A DNA stretch of 64,000 bases, from positions 248,001 to 312,000 of the forward strand of contig NZ_SBIV01000001.1 in the NCBI RefSeq assembly GCF_004765795.1, in the 5' to 3' direction. This document shows positions 44,908 to 53,422 of this stretch, piece by piece. Positions within the stretch are counted from its first letter, which is position 1; every line of letters begins with the position of its first letter. This DNA is from Halorussus marinus (GTDB taxonomy: Archaea > Halobacteriota > Halobacteria > Halobacteriales > Haladaptataceae). Under the pieces are notes generated by a model. It worked only from the letters and a program-made list of their open reading frames with translations, made no database searches and was not told where the DNA came from. A program made the position numbers and the translations under genes.

Positions 44908-45201
44908 TCAGACCGCCGAGTTCCACCGGTGGGCGCCGCCGTCCGACGCCCGCTCGAAATCGAGGTCGAAGCGGTCGGATTCGAGCAACACCGGCCCCGG
45001 GACGTACGCGTCCTCGGCGCCGTCGACCGCCCGCAGGAGTCGGCGGTCGCACATCTTCGCCAGTACGTCCCGGACCGTCCGCTCGCGGCCCGCCACCAAA
45101 TTGGCTTCCTCGACCACGCTCTCGACGTCGACGCGCCCTTCCAACATCGCGAGCCGGATCGCGGACACCCACGCCGGCTCGCGCTTCGTCTCCCGACACA
45201 T
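44908..45201 (-). CDS. Small winged-helix protein
   Basis: 97 residues. AWVSAIRLAMLEGRVDVESV, then RTVRDVLAKMCDRRLLRAVD and YVPGPVLLE fit a small winged helix in which a Tyr in the wing is usual. No sensor domain. A TATA box (45229-45237) about 28-36 nt upstream supports the ATG at 45201. Upstream of the AbrB gene on the same strand, so the two may form a small regulator unit. Target genes unknown. Confidence 0.68.
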   Translation of the reverse strand: MCRETKREPAWVSAIRLAMLEGRVDVESVVEEANLVAGRERTVRDVLAKMCDRRLLRAVDGAEDAYVPGPVLLESDRFDLDFERASDGGAHRWNSAV

Positions 45202-45228
45202 CGGTATGTTACGTCACAGCGGTCGATC

Positions 45229-45237
45229 GTATAAGTG
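45229..45237 (-). promoter_or_regulatory. TATA box of the small winged-helix gene
   Basis: CACTTATAC on the minus strand, 28-36 nt before the ATG, consistent with a leaderless or near-leaderless message. Confidence 0.5.
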
Positions 45238-45428
45238 TTTACGGCGCCGGACCCCGAGCCAGTCGAACGGTGGGCGATCCGGAGGCCGTCGAGTCAGGCG
45301 GGACTTGGCCACCGTCGAGCGATTTCCGCACGCGGGCTCGGTCCCGCGCGGTCGGCCGGGAGGCGCCGTCGCGGCCGGAACCCTCAAGACCCAAATCCCT
45401 TTCAAGACCCGAACCAAAGACTCCCCCA

Positions 45429-46358
45429 ATGGCGAAGTGTGACGCGTGCGGCGAGCACGAAAACATGCCGTACGAGTGTCGGCGCTGTGGCGGCACCTAC
45501 TGTTCGGACCATCGCCTCCCCGAGAGCCACGACTGCCCCGGGCTCAACGAATGGAACGACCCGAAGGGCGTGTTCGACAGCGGGTTCGACGACAGCGTGA
45601 ACGACCCCGGCGGGTCGGGCGGCGTCGCCGACCGCATCGGCATCGACACCGGTCCCGGCGGGCCGCTGGGCTACTTCCGCGGGAACATGACCTACGTGTT
45701 CCTCGCGGCGATGGTGCTGTGGTTCCCCGTCCAGTACGTGCTCCCGCCGCTGGTCGGGGTGGCGGTCGGCTCTCAGACGTGGTACGACGTCTTCACCCTC
45801 AACACCGAGAACGTGTTCTACGTCTGGACGTGGCTCACCTCGACGTTCTCCCACGGCGGCGTCGGCCACCTGTTCGTGAACGGGCTGGTGCTTTACTTCT
45901 TCGGCCCGGTCGTCGAGCGCCGACTCGGGAGCCGGAAGTTCGCCGCGCTGTTCCTGATCTCGGGCGCGGCGGCGGGGCTCGCACAGGTCGGGGTGTCGCT
46001 CGCGATGGGCGACACCGCGGCGGTGCTGGGCGCCAGCGGCGCGATCGCGGCCGTCATGGGCGTGCTCACCGTTCTGAACCCCAACCTCACGATATACCTC
46101 TACTTCGTCATCCCGATGCCGCTCTGGCTGGCGACCACGCTGTTCGTCGGCTACTCGGCGTTCGTGAGCGCGGCCGGCGGCATCGGCGCCGGCGGGGTCG
46201 CGCAGGTGGCCCACCTCGCGGGCGTCGCGATCGGGCTCGCCTACGGCGCGAAGCTCAAACGCGAGGGCGAGCGCGCCCCACAGGAGATCCAGCTCGGCGG
46301 TGGCGGCGGCCCCGGTCGCGGCCCCGGCGGTCCGGGCGGTCCCGGCGGTCGGTTCTAA
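45429..46358 (+). CDS. AN1 zinc finger-rhomboid intramembrane protease fusion
   Basis: 309 residues. An AN1-type zinc finger fills the first 35 residues (CDACGEHENMPYECRRCGGT, YCSDHRLPESHDC, all Cys/His ligands present), then about six membrane helices of a rhomboid. The catalytic pair is the Ser of VLGASGAIAAVMG and the His of VAHLAGVAIGL. The C-terminal tail is Gly/Pro rich (GGGGPGRGPGGPGGPGGRF). A rhomboid protease that may recognise substrates through the zinc finger. Rhomboids with an AN1 domain are known in haloarchaea; the substrate is not. Confidence 0.92.
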   Translation: MAKCDACGEHENMPYECRRCGGTYCSDHRLPESHDCPGLNEWNDPKGVFDSGFDDSVNDPGGSGGVADRIGIDTGPGGPLGYFRGNMTYVFLAAMVLWFPVQYVLPPLVGVAVGSQTWYDVFTLNTENVFYVWTWLTSTFSHGGVGHLFVNGLVLYFFGPVVERRLGSRKFAALFLISGAAAGLAQVGVSLAMGDTAAVLGASGAIAAVMGVLTVLNPNLTIYLYFVIPMPLWLATTLFVGYSAFVSAAGGIGAGGVAQVAHLAGVAIGLAYGAKLKREGERAPQEIQLGGGGGPGRGPGGPGGPGGRF

Positions 46359-46383
46359 CTACTCTCGGCTCCTCGGCTCTCTC

Positions 46384-47244
46384 ATGACGCCAGTCAACCC
46401 CGAGTTCGTCCCCGACGCGTCGCTCTCCCGGGAGGCGATGGAACGGCTCCAGCGCGAGATCGCCGACGCCGCGACGTTCGCCGACGACCTCGCGTTCGCC
46501 CCGGCGGCGATCGCGGCCGAGACCACCGCGCCCGACCAGACCGAACTCGCCGACGCGGGCGAGAACAGGGACGACGGCGCGGGCGAGTCCCGCGACGCCT
46601 CCCCGGATCCGCCCGTCGTCGCCGGCGTCGATCAGGCGTTCGTCGACGATCGGGCGGTGAGCGCGATCGTCGCCTCGAGGGGCGGGGAGGTGATCGAACG
46701 GGTCCACGCGGTCGCGCCAACCGAACTCCCCTACATCCCGGGACTGCTCTCGTTTCGGGAGGGCGGGGCGATCCTCGCGGCCTTCGAGGCGCTGTCGGTC
46801 GAACCGGACCTCGCGGTTGTCGACGGGAGCGGGCGCATCCACTTCCGGGAGGCCGGCATCGCCACCCACGTCGGCGTGACCCTCGATCTGCCCGCGGTCG
46901 GAGTCGCGAAGAGCCTGCTCTGTGGCCGACCGCGCGAACCCCTCGACGACCCTCTCCCGGAGGGCCGGCGAGTCCCGATCGAGGCCGACGACAGCGTCAC
47001 CGCGCCCCGGGGAACGATCATCGGCCACGCCTACCAGTCCCGACAGTACCCGAACCCGGAGACGCGCCACGTCAACCCCCTGTACGTCAGCCCGGGCCAC
47101 CGCGTCGGCGCCGAGACGGCGACCGACCTCGTCGCGGCGCTCTGTGCGGGCTACAAGCTCCCCGAGCCCACCCGCCGGGCCGACGCCTACGCCGACGAGG
47201 TGAAAGCGTCGGTCCGCGCGGAGATCGAAAGCGAGGAGAGTTAA
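46384..47244 (+). CDS. nfi: Endonuclease V
   Basis: 286 residues. VVAGVDQAFVDDRAVSAIVA holds the first Asp, and SVEPDLAVVDGSGRIHFREA with GIATHVGVTLDLPAVGVAKS carries the PYIPG-type and metal-binding motifs; YIPGLLSFREG is the canonical strand. It nicks DNA or RNA next to deoxyinosine or inosine. An acidic, low-complexity insert (about residues 47-75) is a halophile feature. Starts 25 bases after the rhomboid gene. Confidence 0.93.
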   Translation: MTPVNPEFVPDASLSREAMERLQREIADAATFADDLAFAPAAIAAETTAPDQTELADAGENRDDGAGESRDASPDPPVVAGVDQAFVDDRAVSAIVASRGGEVIERVHAVAPTELPYIPGLLSFREGGAILAAFEALSVEPDLAVVDGSGRIHFREAGIATHVGVTLDLPAVGVAKSLLCGRPREPLDDPLPEGRRVPIEADDSVTAPRGTIIGHAYQSRQYPNPETRHVNPLYVSPGHRVGAETATDLVAALCAGYKLPEPTRRADAYADEVKASVRAEIESEES

Positions 47245-47269
47245 CTGTCCGCGCCTCGACAGTGGACCT

Positions 47270-48112
47270 GTGACCGAAACAGTTCTGATCACCGGCTGTT
47301 CGTCGGGTATCGGCCGCGAAACCGCACACGCGTTCCTCGAAGACGGCTGGGACGTGTACGCGACCGCGAGAAATCCGGCCGACATCGAAACGCTCGGCGA
47401 GGCGGGCTGTAACGTCGCCAGCCTCGACGTGACCGAGCCCGACGAGATCGAGCGGGTCGTCGACCGGATCGTCGACGAGGCGGGCCGCATCGACTGTCTG
47501 GTCAACAACGCCGGCTACGCCCAGCTCGGCCCGATCGAGGACGTCCCGACCGAGAGCGTCGAGCGCCAGTTCGACGTGAACGTGTTCGGCCCCCACCGGC
47601 TCGTTCGGGAAGTGTTGCCCCACATGCGCGAGCGACACGCCGGCCGCATCATCAACGTCTCCAGCGTCGCGGGGCGGCTCTCGGTGCCTGGCATGGGCGT
47701 CTACTCCGGGTCGAAGTTCGCGATGGAGGGGCTGACCGACGCGCTCCGGCCCGAGGTCGCCGAGTACGGCATCGACGCGGTACTGGTCGAGCCCGGCCCG
47801 GTCGACACCGCCTTCGTCGAGCGCGCCGCCTCGGAGATCGAGGGGCTCGACCGGTCGGGCGCCTACGACTCCCTCTACGCGATCCTCGACGACTCGCAGG
47901 CGGTCGGCGGCGGCGGTCCCGGCGCCATCCACCCCCGGGAGGTCGCGAACACGATCCTCGACGCCGCGAACGTCACCGACCCCGCGGCCCGCTACCCCGT
48001 CGGGCGCGCCGCGAAGCTGTCGGTGCTGGCGCGGTTCGTCCCGGCGTCGCTCCGGGACAAACTCTACGGGCTGGCGACGTCGGTGATCGCGAAGAATCCG
48101 CTGGGCGACTGA
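47270..48112 (+). CDS. SDR family oxidoreductase
   Basis: 280 residues with a GTG start. Classical short-chain dehydrogenase: TGCSSGIGRETAHAF (NAD(P) site), NNAGYAQLGP, and the catalytic VYSGSKFAMEG (Tyr-x3-Lys) after INVSSVAGR. An insertion after the active site (DDSQAVGGGGPGAIHP) is typical of the longer SDRs. The substrate is unknown; it is a candidate for a lipid or sugar carbonyl reductase. Confidence 0.88.
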   Translation: MTETVLITGCSSGIGRETAHAFLEDGWDVYATARNPADIETLGEAGCNVASLDVTEPDEIERVVDRIVDEAGRIDCLVNNAGYAQLGPIEDVPTESVERQFDVNVFGPHRLVREVLPHMRERHAGRIINVSSVAGRLSVPGMGVYSGSKFAMEGLTDALRPEVAEYGIDAVLVEPGPVDTAFVERAASEIEGLDRSGAYDSLYAILDDSQAVGGGGPGAIHPREVANTILDAANVTDPAARYPVGRAAKLSVLARFVPASLRDKLYGLATSVIAKNPLGD

Positions 48113-48115
48113 GAG

Positions 48116-49288
48116 TCAGTCGAGACACGCCGCAACGAGCCCGAGCATCTCTTCGCCCCGGACCTCGTCGGCCAGCAGGGGCACGCGCTTGACGTCGTGG
48201 CCCCGGAACACCTCCTGGGCCGCCGCGAGCGCGTCCTGCTGGACCTCCCACCGGCGCTGGCAGAACTCGCAGGTGTCGAGGTTCGGCGAGACGAACGCCG
48301 CCGAGTCCAAGCCCGCCGAGGCGCCGTCGGACTCGGTCTGACTAGCGTTCGAGCGTGGCTCGACCACGTCGGTCAGGTCCTCCATCACCTTGTTGACCAC
48401 CACGGTGCCGACCGGCACCCCGAACTCCCGGAGCTGGCCGAGCAGTCGCTCGGACTCGAGGACGCTCATCTCCTCGGGCACCATCACGACCCGGAAGTCG
48501 GTCTGGGCCGGGTCCCGCAGGGTCGATCGGAGGCGCTCGACGCGCTCGCTGAGCGCTTCGAGGTCGTCGAGACCCTGCTCGGGGTCGACCTCCTCGGCGC
48601 CGAACATCCCCTTCATCCCCTCGATCATCCCCTCGAAGCGCTGTTTGAGCTTCATGATGCGTCCGACCATCGTGTCCATCAGCTCCGGGAGTTCGAGCAG
48701 GCGGAGGGTGTGGCCGGTCGGCGCGGTGTCGACGATCACGCGCTCGAACCGGTCGTCGTCCATGAACTCCAGCAGTTTCTGCATCGCGGCGGCCTCGTCG
48801 GCGCCGGGCATCGGCCCGCCGAGCAGCGCGTCCAGCGGATTCTCGTCGCCGAGCAGGCCGCCGAGCCCGCCCGCCGGGCCGCCGGGACCGCCGGCGTCGC
48901 CCCCGAAGTCGCCGGCCGACTCGTCGGTTCCCGGGCCGCCGGCGCCGCCCGGGGTCGGGCCGCCGGCGGTGCCCATCAGCCCCTTGCCTTCGGCCATCGC
49001 CTCGTCGGGGTCGATCTCGGCGGCGTACAGCGGCACGTCCTCCCGGATGCGCTCGGGGTCGGCCGGAATCGCGGTCTCGTAGGTGTCCGACAGCGAGTGG
49101 GCGGGGTCGGTCGAGACCACCAGCGTCGAGGTGCCGTCCCGGGCGCTCGCCAGCCCCGTCGCGGCCGCCATGGTGGTCTTGCCGACGCCGCCCTTCCCGC
49201 CGTAGAGGACGTACTCGGGGGCGTCGACGCCGGCGGGCACGCCGGCCTCGTCGATGCGGTCGACCGGCTCCACGTCGAGTTCGGTCAT
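48116..49288 (-). CDS. Get3/ArsA-type ATPase with Gly-rich insert
   Basis: 390 residues. P-loop GGKGGVGKTTMAAATGLASA, switch I STDPAHSLSDTYE, and switch II IVDTAPTGHTLRLLELPELM are those of Get3/ArsA. A Gly/Pro-rich insert (about residues 107-155, GGPTPGGAGGPGTDESAGD) separates switch I from the middle. The tail DTCEFCQRRW carries the CxxC that dimerises Get3. It may target tail-anchored proteins or, less likely, export arsenite. Convergent with the SDR gene. Confidence 0.9.
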   Translation of the reverse strand: MTELDVEPVDRIDEAGVPAGVDAPEYVLYGGKGGVGKTTMAAATGLASARDGTSTLVVSTDPAHSLSDTYETAIPADPERIREDVPLYAAEIDPDEAMAEGKGLMGTAGGPTPGGAGGPGTDESAGDFGGDAGGPGGPAGGLGGLLGDENPLDALLGGPMPGADEAAAMQKLLEFMDDDRFERVIVDTAPTGHTLRLLELPELMDTMVGRIMKLKQRFEGMIEGMKGMFGAEEVDPEQGLDDLEALSERVERLRSTLRDPAQTDFRVVMVPEEMSVLESERLLGQLREFGVPVGTVVVNKVMEDLTDVVEPRSNASQTESDGASAGLDSAAFVSPNLDTCEFCQRRWEVQQDALAAAQEVFRGHDVKRVPLLADEVRGEEMLGLVAACLD

Positions 49289-49329
49289 GTGTGGGGGTTG
49301 GCGCCGGGGCTTGTGTACCCGTCGGTCTC

Positions 49330-50430
49330 TCACTCCCGGACGTTCGCGAGGTCCGACCGGGAGGCCGCCATCACGTCCTCGGGGGCCAGCTCGGCCTCGC
49401 GCCACCGGGGCAGGCGTCGGTCGGCGCCCGGCGGCCGGATCGCCTCTGTGTAGGTGTCGACCTGCTCGCGTTCGACCGCCGGGTCGTACTCGAGGCCGTT
49501 GAACCCGGCGTCGGCGGCGTACTGCTCGACGAGGTCCGCGCCGGCCTCGCGGTACCGATCGGGCAGGGTCTCGTAGTCGGGCGCCACGCCGTGGGCCTCG
49601 ACCGCCCGCAGGAGCGCGGCCCCGACGCCCTCGCTCATGTCCGAGAGTCCGGTCGGCCCCGACACCGCCCGGTGGTCGTGCTCGTAGCGCCCGAGGTCCA
49701 CCTGCGCGGTGCCCTCGAAGCCGGCCCGGGCGAACGCCTCGCCGAGGGTCCCCACTTCCAGCCCCCAGTGGCGCTCGACCCGGACCGCCCGGACGAACTC
49801 GCTCGTCGCCGCGAACTCCCCGGCCAGCGCGTACCGAAACGCTCCGAGATAGTCGAGGATCGGAGCTCCGGGGGTCTCGTCGGCCAGCGCCCGGATCAAC
49901 GGCGCGTAGAACAGTCGACAGAGCCGGCCGTAGAGCCGGCCGTTCTCGACCCGCGCGTAGTAGCCCTTCGAGAAGTCGTAGCCCCTCCCGAGCGGGAAGA
50001 GGAGGCGGGCGACGTCCGCGCCCTCGTACGTCCGGGCGTCGGCGTCGTGGACCGCGACGTACTCGTGGGTGTCCGCGGCGGTGCCAAGCGCCAGCCACAC
50101 GTCCCGGCCCTTCCCCGCCGCCCCGTCGAGCCCCCGGTCGGCGAGCAGTTCGGTCACGCCGGGGCCGTTACACCACACCACGTCGAGCGGGAGGTCGAAC
50201 CCCCCGAGCCACTCGCAAAACGCCTCGACTTTCGCGGCGGGCGCGCGCAGGGCCACTACGACCCGTCCGGGCGCGACCGACTCCAGTTCCGAGAGGACGC
50301 GCTCGGCGGCCAGCCCCGCGTACTCGCGTTCGGTCATCGGGACGACCACCGCCGCGCGGTCGGTCGGCGCGTCGGGCACGCTCGCGGTCAGGTCGTGGAG
50401 GGTGGCGATCCGCTCCTGTCCGTACTCCAT
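49330..50430 (-). CDS. GT81-like glycosyltransferase (glucosyl-3-phosphoglycerate synthase-like)
   Basis: 366 residues. AAVVVPMTEREYAGLAAERV, GKGRDVWLALGTAADTHEYV and AVHDADARTYEGADVARLLF (DxD metal site) match retaining glycosyltransferases of the GT81 or GT2 kind; HWGLEVGTLGEAFARAGFEG and YEHDHRAVS are also typical of glucosyl-3-phosphoglycerate synthase. In bacteria such enzymes make the osmolyte glucosylglycerate, but an equal possibility is a related glycosyltransferase of other substrate. No phosphatase partner is adjacent. Confidence 0.75.
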   Translation of the reverse strand: MEYGQERIATLHDLTASVPDAPTDRAAVVVPMTEREYAGLAAERVLSELESVAPGRVVVALRAPAAKVEAFCEWLGGFDLPLDVVWCNGPGVTELLADRGLDGAAGKGRDVWLALGTAADTHEYVAVHDADARTYEGADVARLLFPLGRGYDFSKGYYARVENGRLYGRLCRLFYAPLIRALADETPGAPILDYLGAFRYALAGEFAATSEFVRAVRVERHWGLEVGTLGEAFARAGFEGTAQVDLGRYEHDHRAVSGPTGLSDMSEGVGAALLRAVEAHGVAPDYETLPDRYREAGADLVEQYAADAGFNGLEYDPAVEREQVDTYTEAIRPPGADRRLPRWREAELAPEDVMAASRSDLANVRE

Positions 50431-50581
50431 CGGCTCGGCGTTAGGACGGAGGGGTTGAAAAGCCGGGGGAATCGCCCCGGAATCGTCGCCTCGCGGTCGG
50501 GTCGATGTCGGCTCGCGGGGAGTTCCCGCGAGAGTATCAGGAACAGGTACACTGATACGGACCGAACGACACCTCTCGGCT

Positions 50582-50953
50582 ATGGACGCGCTCGCTCCGA
50601 CGGAACTCACCGAGGCATTGCAGACCGACGTCGGCGACGGCCTCAGGACCGTCGCGGTCGGCGATCTGACAGATCGCGAGTACAGCATCGTCTACATCCG
50701 CGACAACATCGACGAGACCTACTCCGAGGACATGCGCGAGGAGATCTTCGAGGAGATGGTGTTCGAACACATCTCGGAGGCGCGCCAGACCGACCTGTTC
50801 CCGCCGCTGGGGTCCCTGGAGTTCACCACGCGCATCTTCGAGGACGGAATCAACGTCGTCGGCTGGGACGAGGAGGTCGCGGTGTTCGTCGGTCTCGATC
50901 CCGACCCGACGCTGATCCCGACGACGGTCGAGGCCTGTCGTCGCGCGTTCTAA
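50582..50953 (+). CDS. Haloarchaeal DUF7522-like protein
   Basis: 123 residues: LRTVAVGDLTDREYSIVYIR, DNIDETYSEDMREEIFEEMV, EFTTRIFEDGINVVGWDEEV, VFVGLDPDPTLIPTTVEACR. A single soluble alpha/beta domain of the type widespread in haloarchaea and often placed near regulators. No motif to suggest an enzyme. Convergent with the MFS gene, overlapping it by four bases. Confidence 0.65.
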   Translation: MDALAPTELTEALQTDVGDGLRTVAVGDLTDREYSIVYIRDNIDETYSEDMREEIFEEMVFEHISEARQTDLFPPLGSLEFTTRIFEDGINVVGWDEEVAVFVGLDPDPTLIPTTVEACRRAF

Positions 50954-52146
50954 TCCCCCGAGGAAACCGTCGGGTCCCGACCGCCTTCCGGGAGCCAATC
51001 GAGCGCGTAGAGGGCCACCAGCACGGCGAGTATCGCGATCAGTCCCGCGCCGAACGTCCGGAAGACGGCGTCGTAGGCGAATCCCCGGTCGACGAGCGCG
51101 CCGATGACCACGCTTCCCATCGCCTGGACGATCATCACCAGACCGCTGTACAGCGAGTAGGCGCTGGCGCGGTTCTGGTCGGGCAACGAGTCGAGCAGGT
51201 AGGTGTCGAGCGCGGGAAAGAGGCTGTGGACGACGTAGCCGAGCACCGCGGTCACGGCCGCGATGGCGAGGACTCCCTGAGCCGCGGTGAGCGCGAGTAA
51301 CGACGCGACGAACCCACCGAGGATCGCCAGAATGAGCGGGATGTGCGGGAGCCGGTCGGCGAGCCGCCCGGTCGCCCAGAACGCGGGCACGCCGGCCCCA
51401 AAGACCACCGTGAGCAGGGTGTTGGCGGTCCCGGGGGTGACGCCCTTCGTGGCGGTGACGTACTTGACGTAGAAGTTGAAAAAGCCGTTCCAGACGAACC
51501 CGCTCGCGCCGAATAGCGCGACGCCGGTCACGATGATGGGCCACTGCTTGCGGGCGGCCGCGAGGAAGTTGCGGTCGGCGCTCCCGGCGTCGGGCAGGTC
51601 CGTCCGTCGGGCCGTCCAGTAGAAGCCCGCGGTGGCGAGGGCCGCCACGGCGGCGACCACCGCGAACACCTCGCGCCACGAGGCGGTCAACAGCACCGCG
51701 CCGACGAAAAGCGGCGCGACGACGGCCGCGACCTGACTCGCCATCCCGTGGATGCCGAGCGTCCGGCCGACTCTGCCGGGGTACAGCTCCGAGACGAGGG
51801 GGTTGGCCGCGATGAAGTACGCGCCGCTGGCGACTCCCATCAGGAACGCCCCGACCGCGAGCATCGGGACGGAGTTCGCGGCGTACATGAACAGGGCCGC
51901 GCCGGTCAGGACCGCGCCGGTCCCGAGCACGACCCGGTGGCGCTCGACGCGGGTGAGGAGGTAGCCGGTCGGAATGCGAGGCGTGGCGCTCCCCAGCCAC
52001 GCGAGGGTGGCGATCAGCCCCGCCGTCGACTCGTCGAGGGCGAACGCCCCCGAAAGCGGCTCCAGCAGGGGCGCGAACACCACGCGGGCGAGGTTGACCA
52101 GGAACACCAGCGAACACATCGACGCGAAGACCCGGCCACGAGACAC
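50950..52146 (-). CDS. MFS transporter
   Basis: 398 residues with about twelve helices and a GTG start (VSRGRVFAS). The loop after helix 2 is VERHRVVLGTGAVLTG and after helix 8 GRLADRLPHIPLI; these are weakened MFS signatures. The loop between halves (ARRTDLPDAGSADRNFLAAA) is acidic. Different from the MFS at 11904. Substrate unknown. Confidence 0.85.
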   Translation of the reverse strand: MSRGRVFASMCSLVFLVNLARVVFAPLLEPLSGAFALDESTAGLIATLAWLGSATPRIPTGYLLTRVERHRVVLGTGAVLTGAALFMYAANSVPMLAVGAFLMGVASGAYFIAANPLVSELYPGRVGRTLGIHGMASQVAAVVAPLFVGAVLLTASWREVFAVVAAVAALATAGFYWTARRTDLPDAGSADRNFLAAARKQWPIIVTGVALFGASGFVWNGFFNFYVKYVTATKGVTPGTANTLLTVVFGAGVPAFWATGRLADRLPHIPLILAILGGFVASLLALTAAQGVLAIAAVTAVLGYVVHSLFPALDTYLLDSLPDQNRASAYSLYSGLVMIVQAMGSVVIGALVDRGFAYDAVFRTFGAGLIAILAVLVALYALDWLPEGGRDPTVSSGD

Positions 52147-52208
52147 GCTCGGGCCTACTCGGAGCCGACAGTCAAAGCTTCCGAAAGCCGAACCCGCCGA
52201 CCGGCCGG

Positions 52209-53297
52209 CTACTCGAACACCGCGTCGAAGGCGTCGGCGCCCAGCGGGTCGTGGCGGCCCGCCGCGGCGTTCTCCTCGACGTGCTCGGGGCGACTCGCGC
52301 CCACCAGCGACGAGGTCACCCCCGGCGCGCTCCGGGCGAAGTTGATCGCGCGCTGGACGGTCGTCTCCCCGGCCAGTCGGTCGGCGACGTCGTCGGGGAG
52401 CGTCTCGGCGAGGTCCCCCTGCGCGATGCTCGCGCTCGTGAACACGTTCAGCCCCGCCTCGTGGGCGAACCAGAGCGCGCTCTGGGGTCCCTCGGGGCCC
52501 TCGTGGGCCTCGACGGTGAACGCGTCGGCCATGACCACGTTGAACGGGAGCTGGATCGCCCGAAAGTGGGTCGCGGTGTTCTCGGCGGCCTTGGCGGCCG
52601 CCCGGGCCCGCGAGACGATCTCGGGTAGCGAGAGGTACTCGTCGTCGCCGCCGGGCACCCGGAGGGCGTTCCACGTCGCGACCCCGTAGTTGCTGATGTC
52701 GCCGGCCGCCGCGCGCTCCTCGAGGCGGGTGAAGGCCGCTTCGAGCTGATCGTACACCGCCTCGCGCGATCGGGCTTCGAGCTGGGTCTCGGGGTTGTGG
52801 ACGTAGTAGAGGTCGATCTCCTCGACCCCGAGGTTCTCGAGCGATCGGTCGAGTTGCTCGTCGAGAAACGCCGGGGCGATGCAGTGGCTCCCGCGGGCGA
52901 GGTCCTCGCGGTCGACCAGCCCGGGTTCGACGAACTCCCGGCGGACGTACTCGCCGGGGTCGTCGGGGCGCTCGCCGTCGAAGGGGACGAACCCGCCCTT
53001 CGTGGAGACGAACGCGGCCTCGCGGGCGACGTCGGCGTCGTCGATCGCCCGGCCGACCGCGCGCTCGCTCCGCTGACACCGGTAGTTGATCGCGGTGTCG
53101 ATCACGTTGATCCCGGATTCGAGCGCGGTCTCGATCGCGTCGCGGTAGCGGGCGTCGACGGGGTCGGTGGGGTCGCCGAGGTAGGTGCCGACGCCGATCG
53201 AGGAGATCGCGAGGTCGTTGAACCGCCGGAAGTACGTTCGGCCGAAGTCGTCGCCGTGCTGGAGCTTGTACTCGTACGTGCCGTCGGCGGTGGCCAT
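52209..53297 (-). CDS. Aldo/keto reductase
   Basis: 362 residues of the AKR family: ISSIGVGTYLGDPTDPVDAR, VIDTAINYRCQRSERAVGRA (catalytic Asp and Tyr), AAFVSTKGGFVPFDG, IDLYYVHNPETQ (catalytic His), LNVFTSASIAQGDLAE. It reduces a carbonyl with NAD(P)H. It lies divergent from the iron-box region upstream of the cupredoxin lipoprotein, so it may share that control. Confidence 0.86.
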   Translation of the reverse strand: MATADGTYEYKLQHGDDFGRTYFRRFNDLAISSIGVGTYLGDPTDPVDARYRDAIETALESGINVIDTAINYRCQRSERAVGRAIDDADVAREAAFVSTKGGFVPFDGERPDDPGEYVRREFVEPGLVDREDLARGSHCIAPAFLDEQLDRSLENLGVEEIDLYYVHNPETQLEARSREAVYDQLEAAFTRLEERAAAGDISNYGVATWNALRVPGGDDEYLSLPEIVSRARAAAKAAENTATHFRAIQLPFNVVMADAFTVEAHEGPEGPQSALWFAHEAGLNVFTSASIAQGDLAETLPDDVADRLAGETTVQRAINFARSAPGVTSSLVGASRPEHVEENAAAGRHDPLGADAFDAVFE

Positions 53298-53367
53298 ACC
53301 CGGAGGTAGCCCCGCTACCGGGATAAGACTGCGGTGTTCGTCCGAAACCCGACCCCGTTCGCCGGTA

Positions 53368-53383
53368 TTTAGGCTGGCCTAAA
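53368..53383. promoter_or_regulatory. Iron-box palindrome, site 1
   Basis: TTTAGGCTGGCCTAAA, a near-perfect inverted repeat of the TTAGG-CCTAA type bound by DtxR-family iron repressors (SirR/Idr in haloarchaea). It lies about 40-55 nt upstream of the lipoprotein ATG. Confidence 0.75.
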
Positions 53384-53401
53384 ACGGAACGTTTTTCAAT
53401 A

Positions 53402-53417
53402 TTTAGGTAAGCCTAAA
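53402..53417. promoter_or_regulatory. Iron-box palindrome, site 2
   Basis: TTTAGGTAAGCCTAAA, the second copy, ends five bases before the ATG at 53423. It would cover the region between the TATA box and the transcription start, where a bound repressor blocks initiation. Spacing to site 1 is 34 bases centre to centre. Confidence 0.75.
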
Positions 53418-53422
53418 ACAGT

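Noticed and set aside
53298-53367. Promoter of the aldo/keto reductase sharing the iron boxes
   Set aside because: The gene is divergent and its start is 70 bases from the nearer iron box. A shared control is possible, but no TATA-like box on that side supports it, so it is not claimed.
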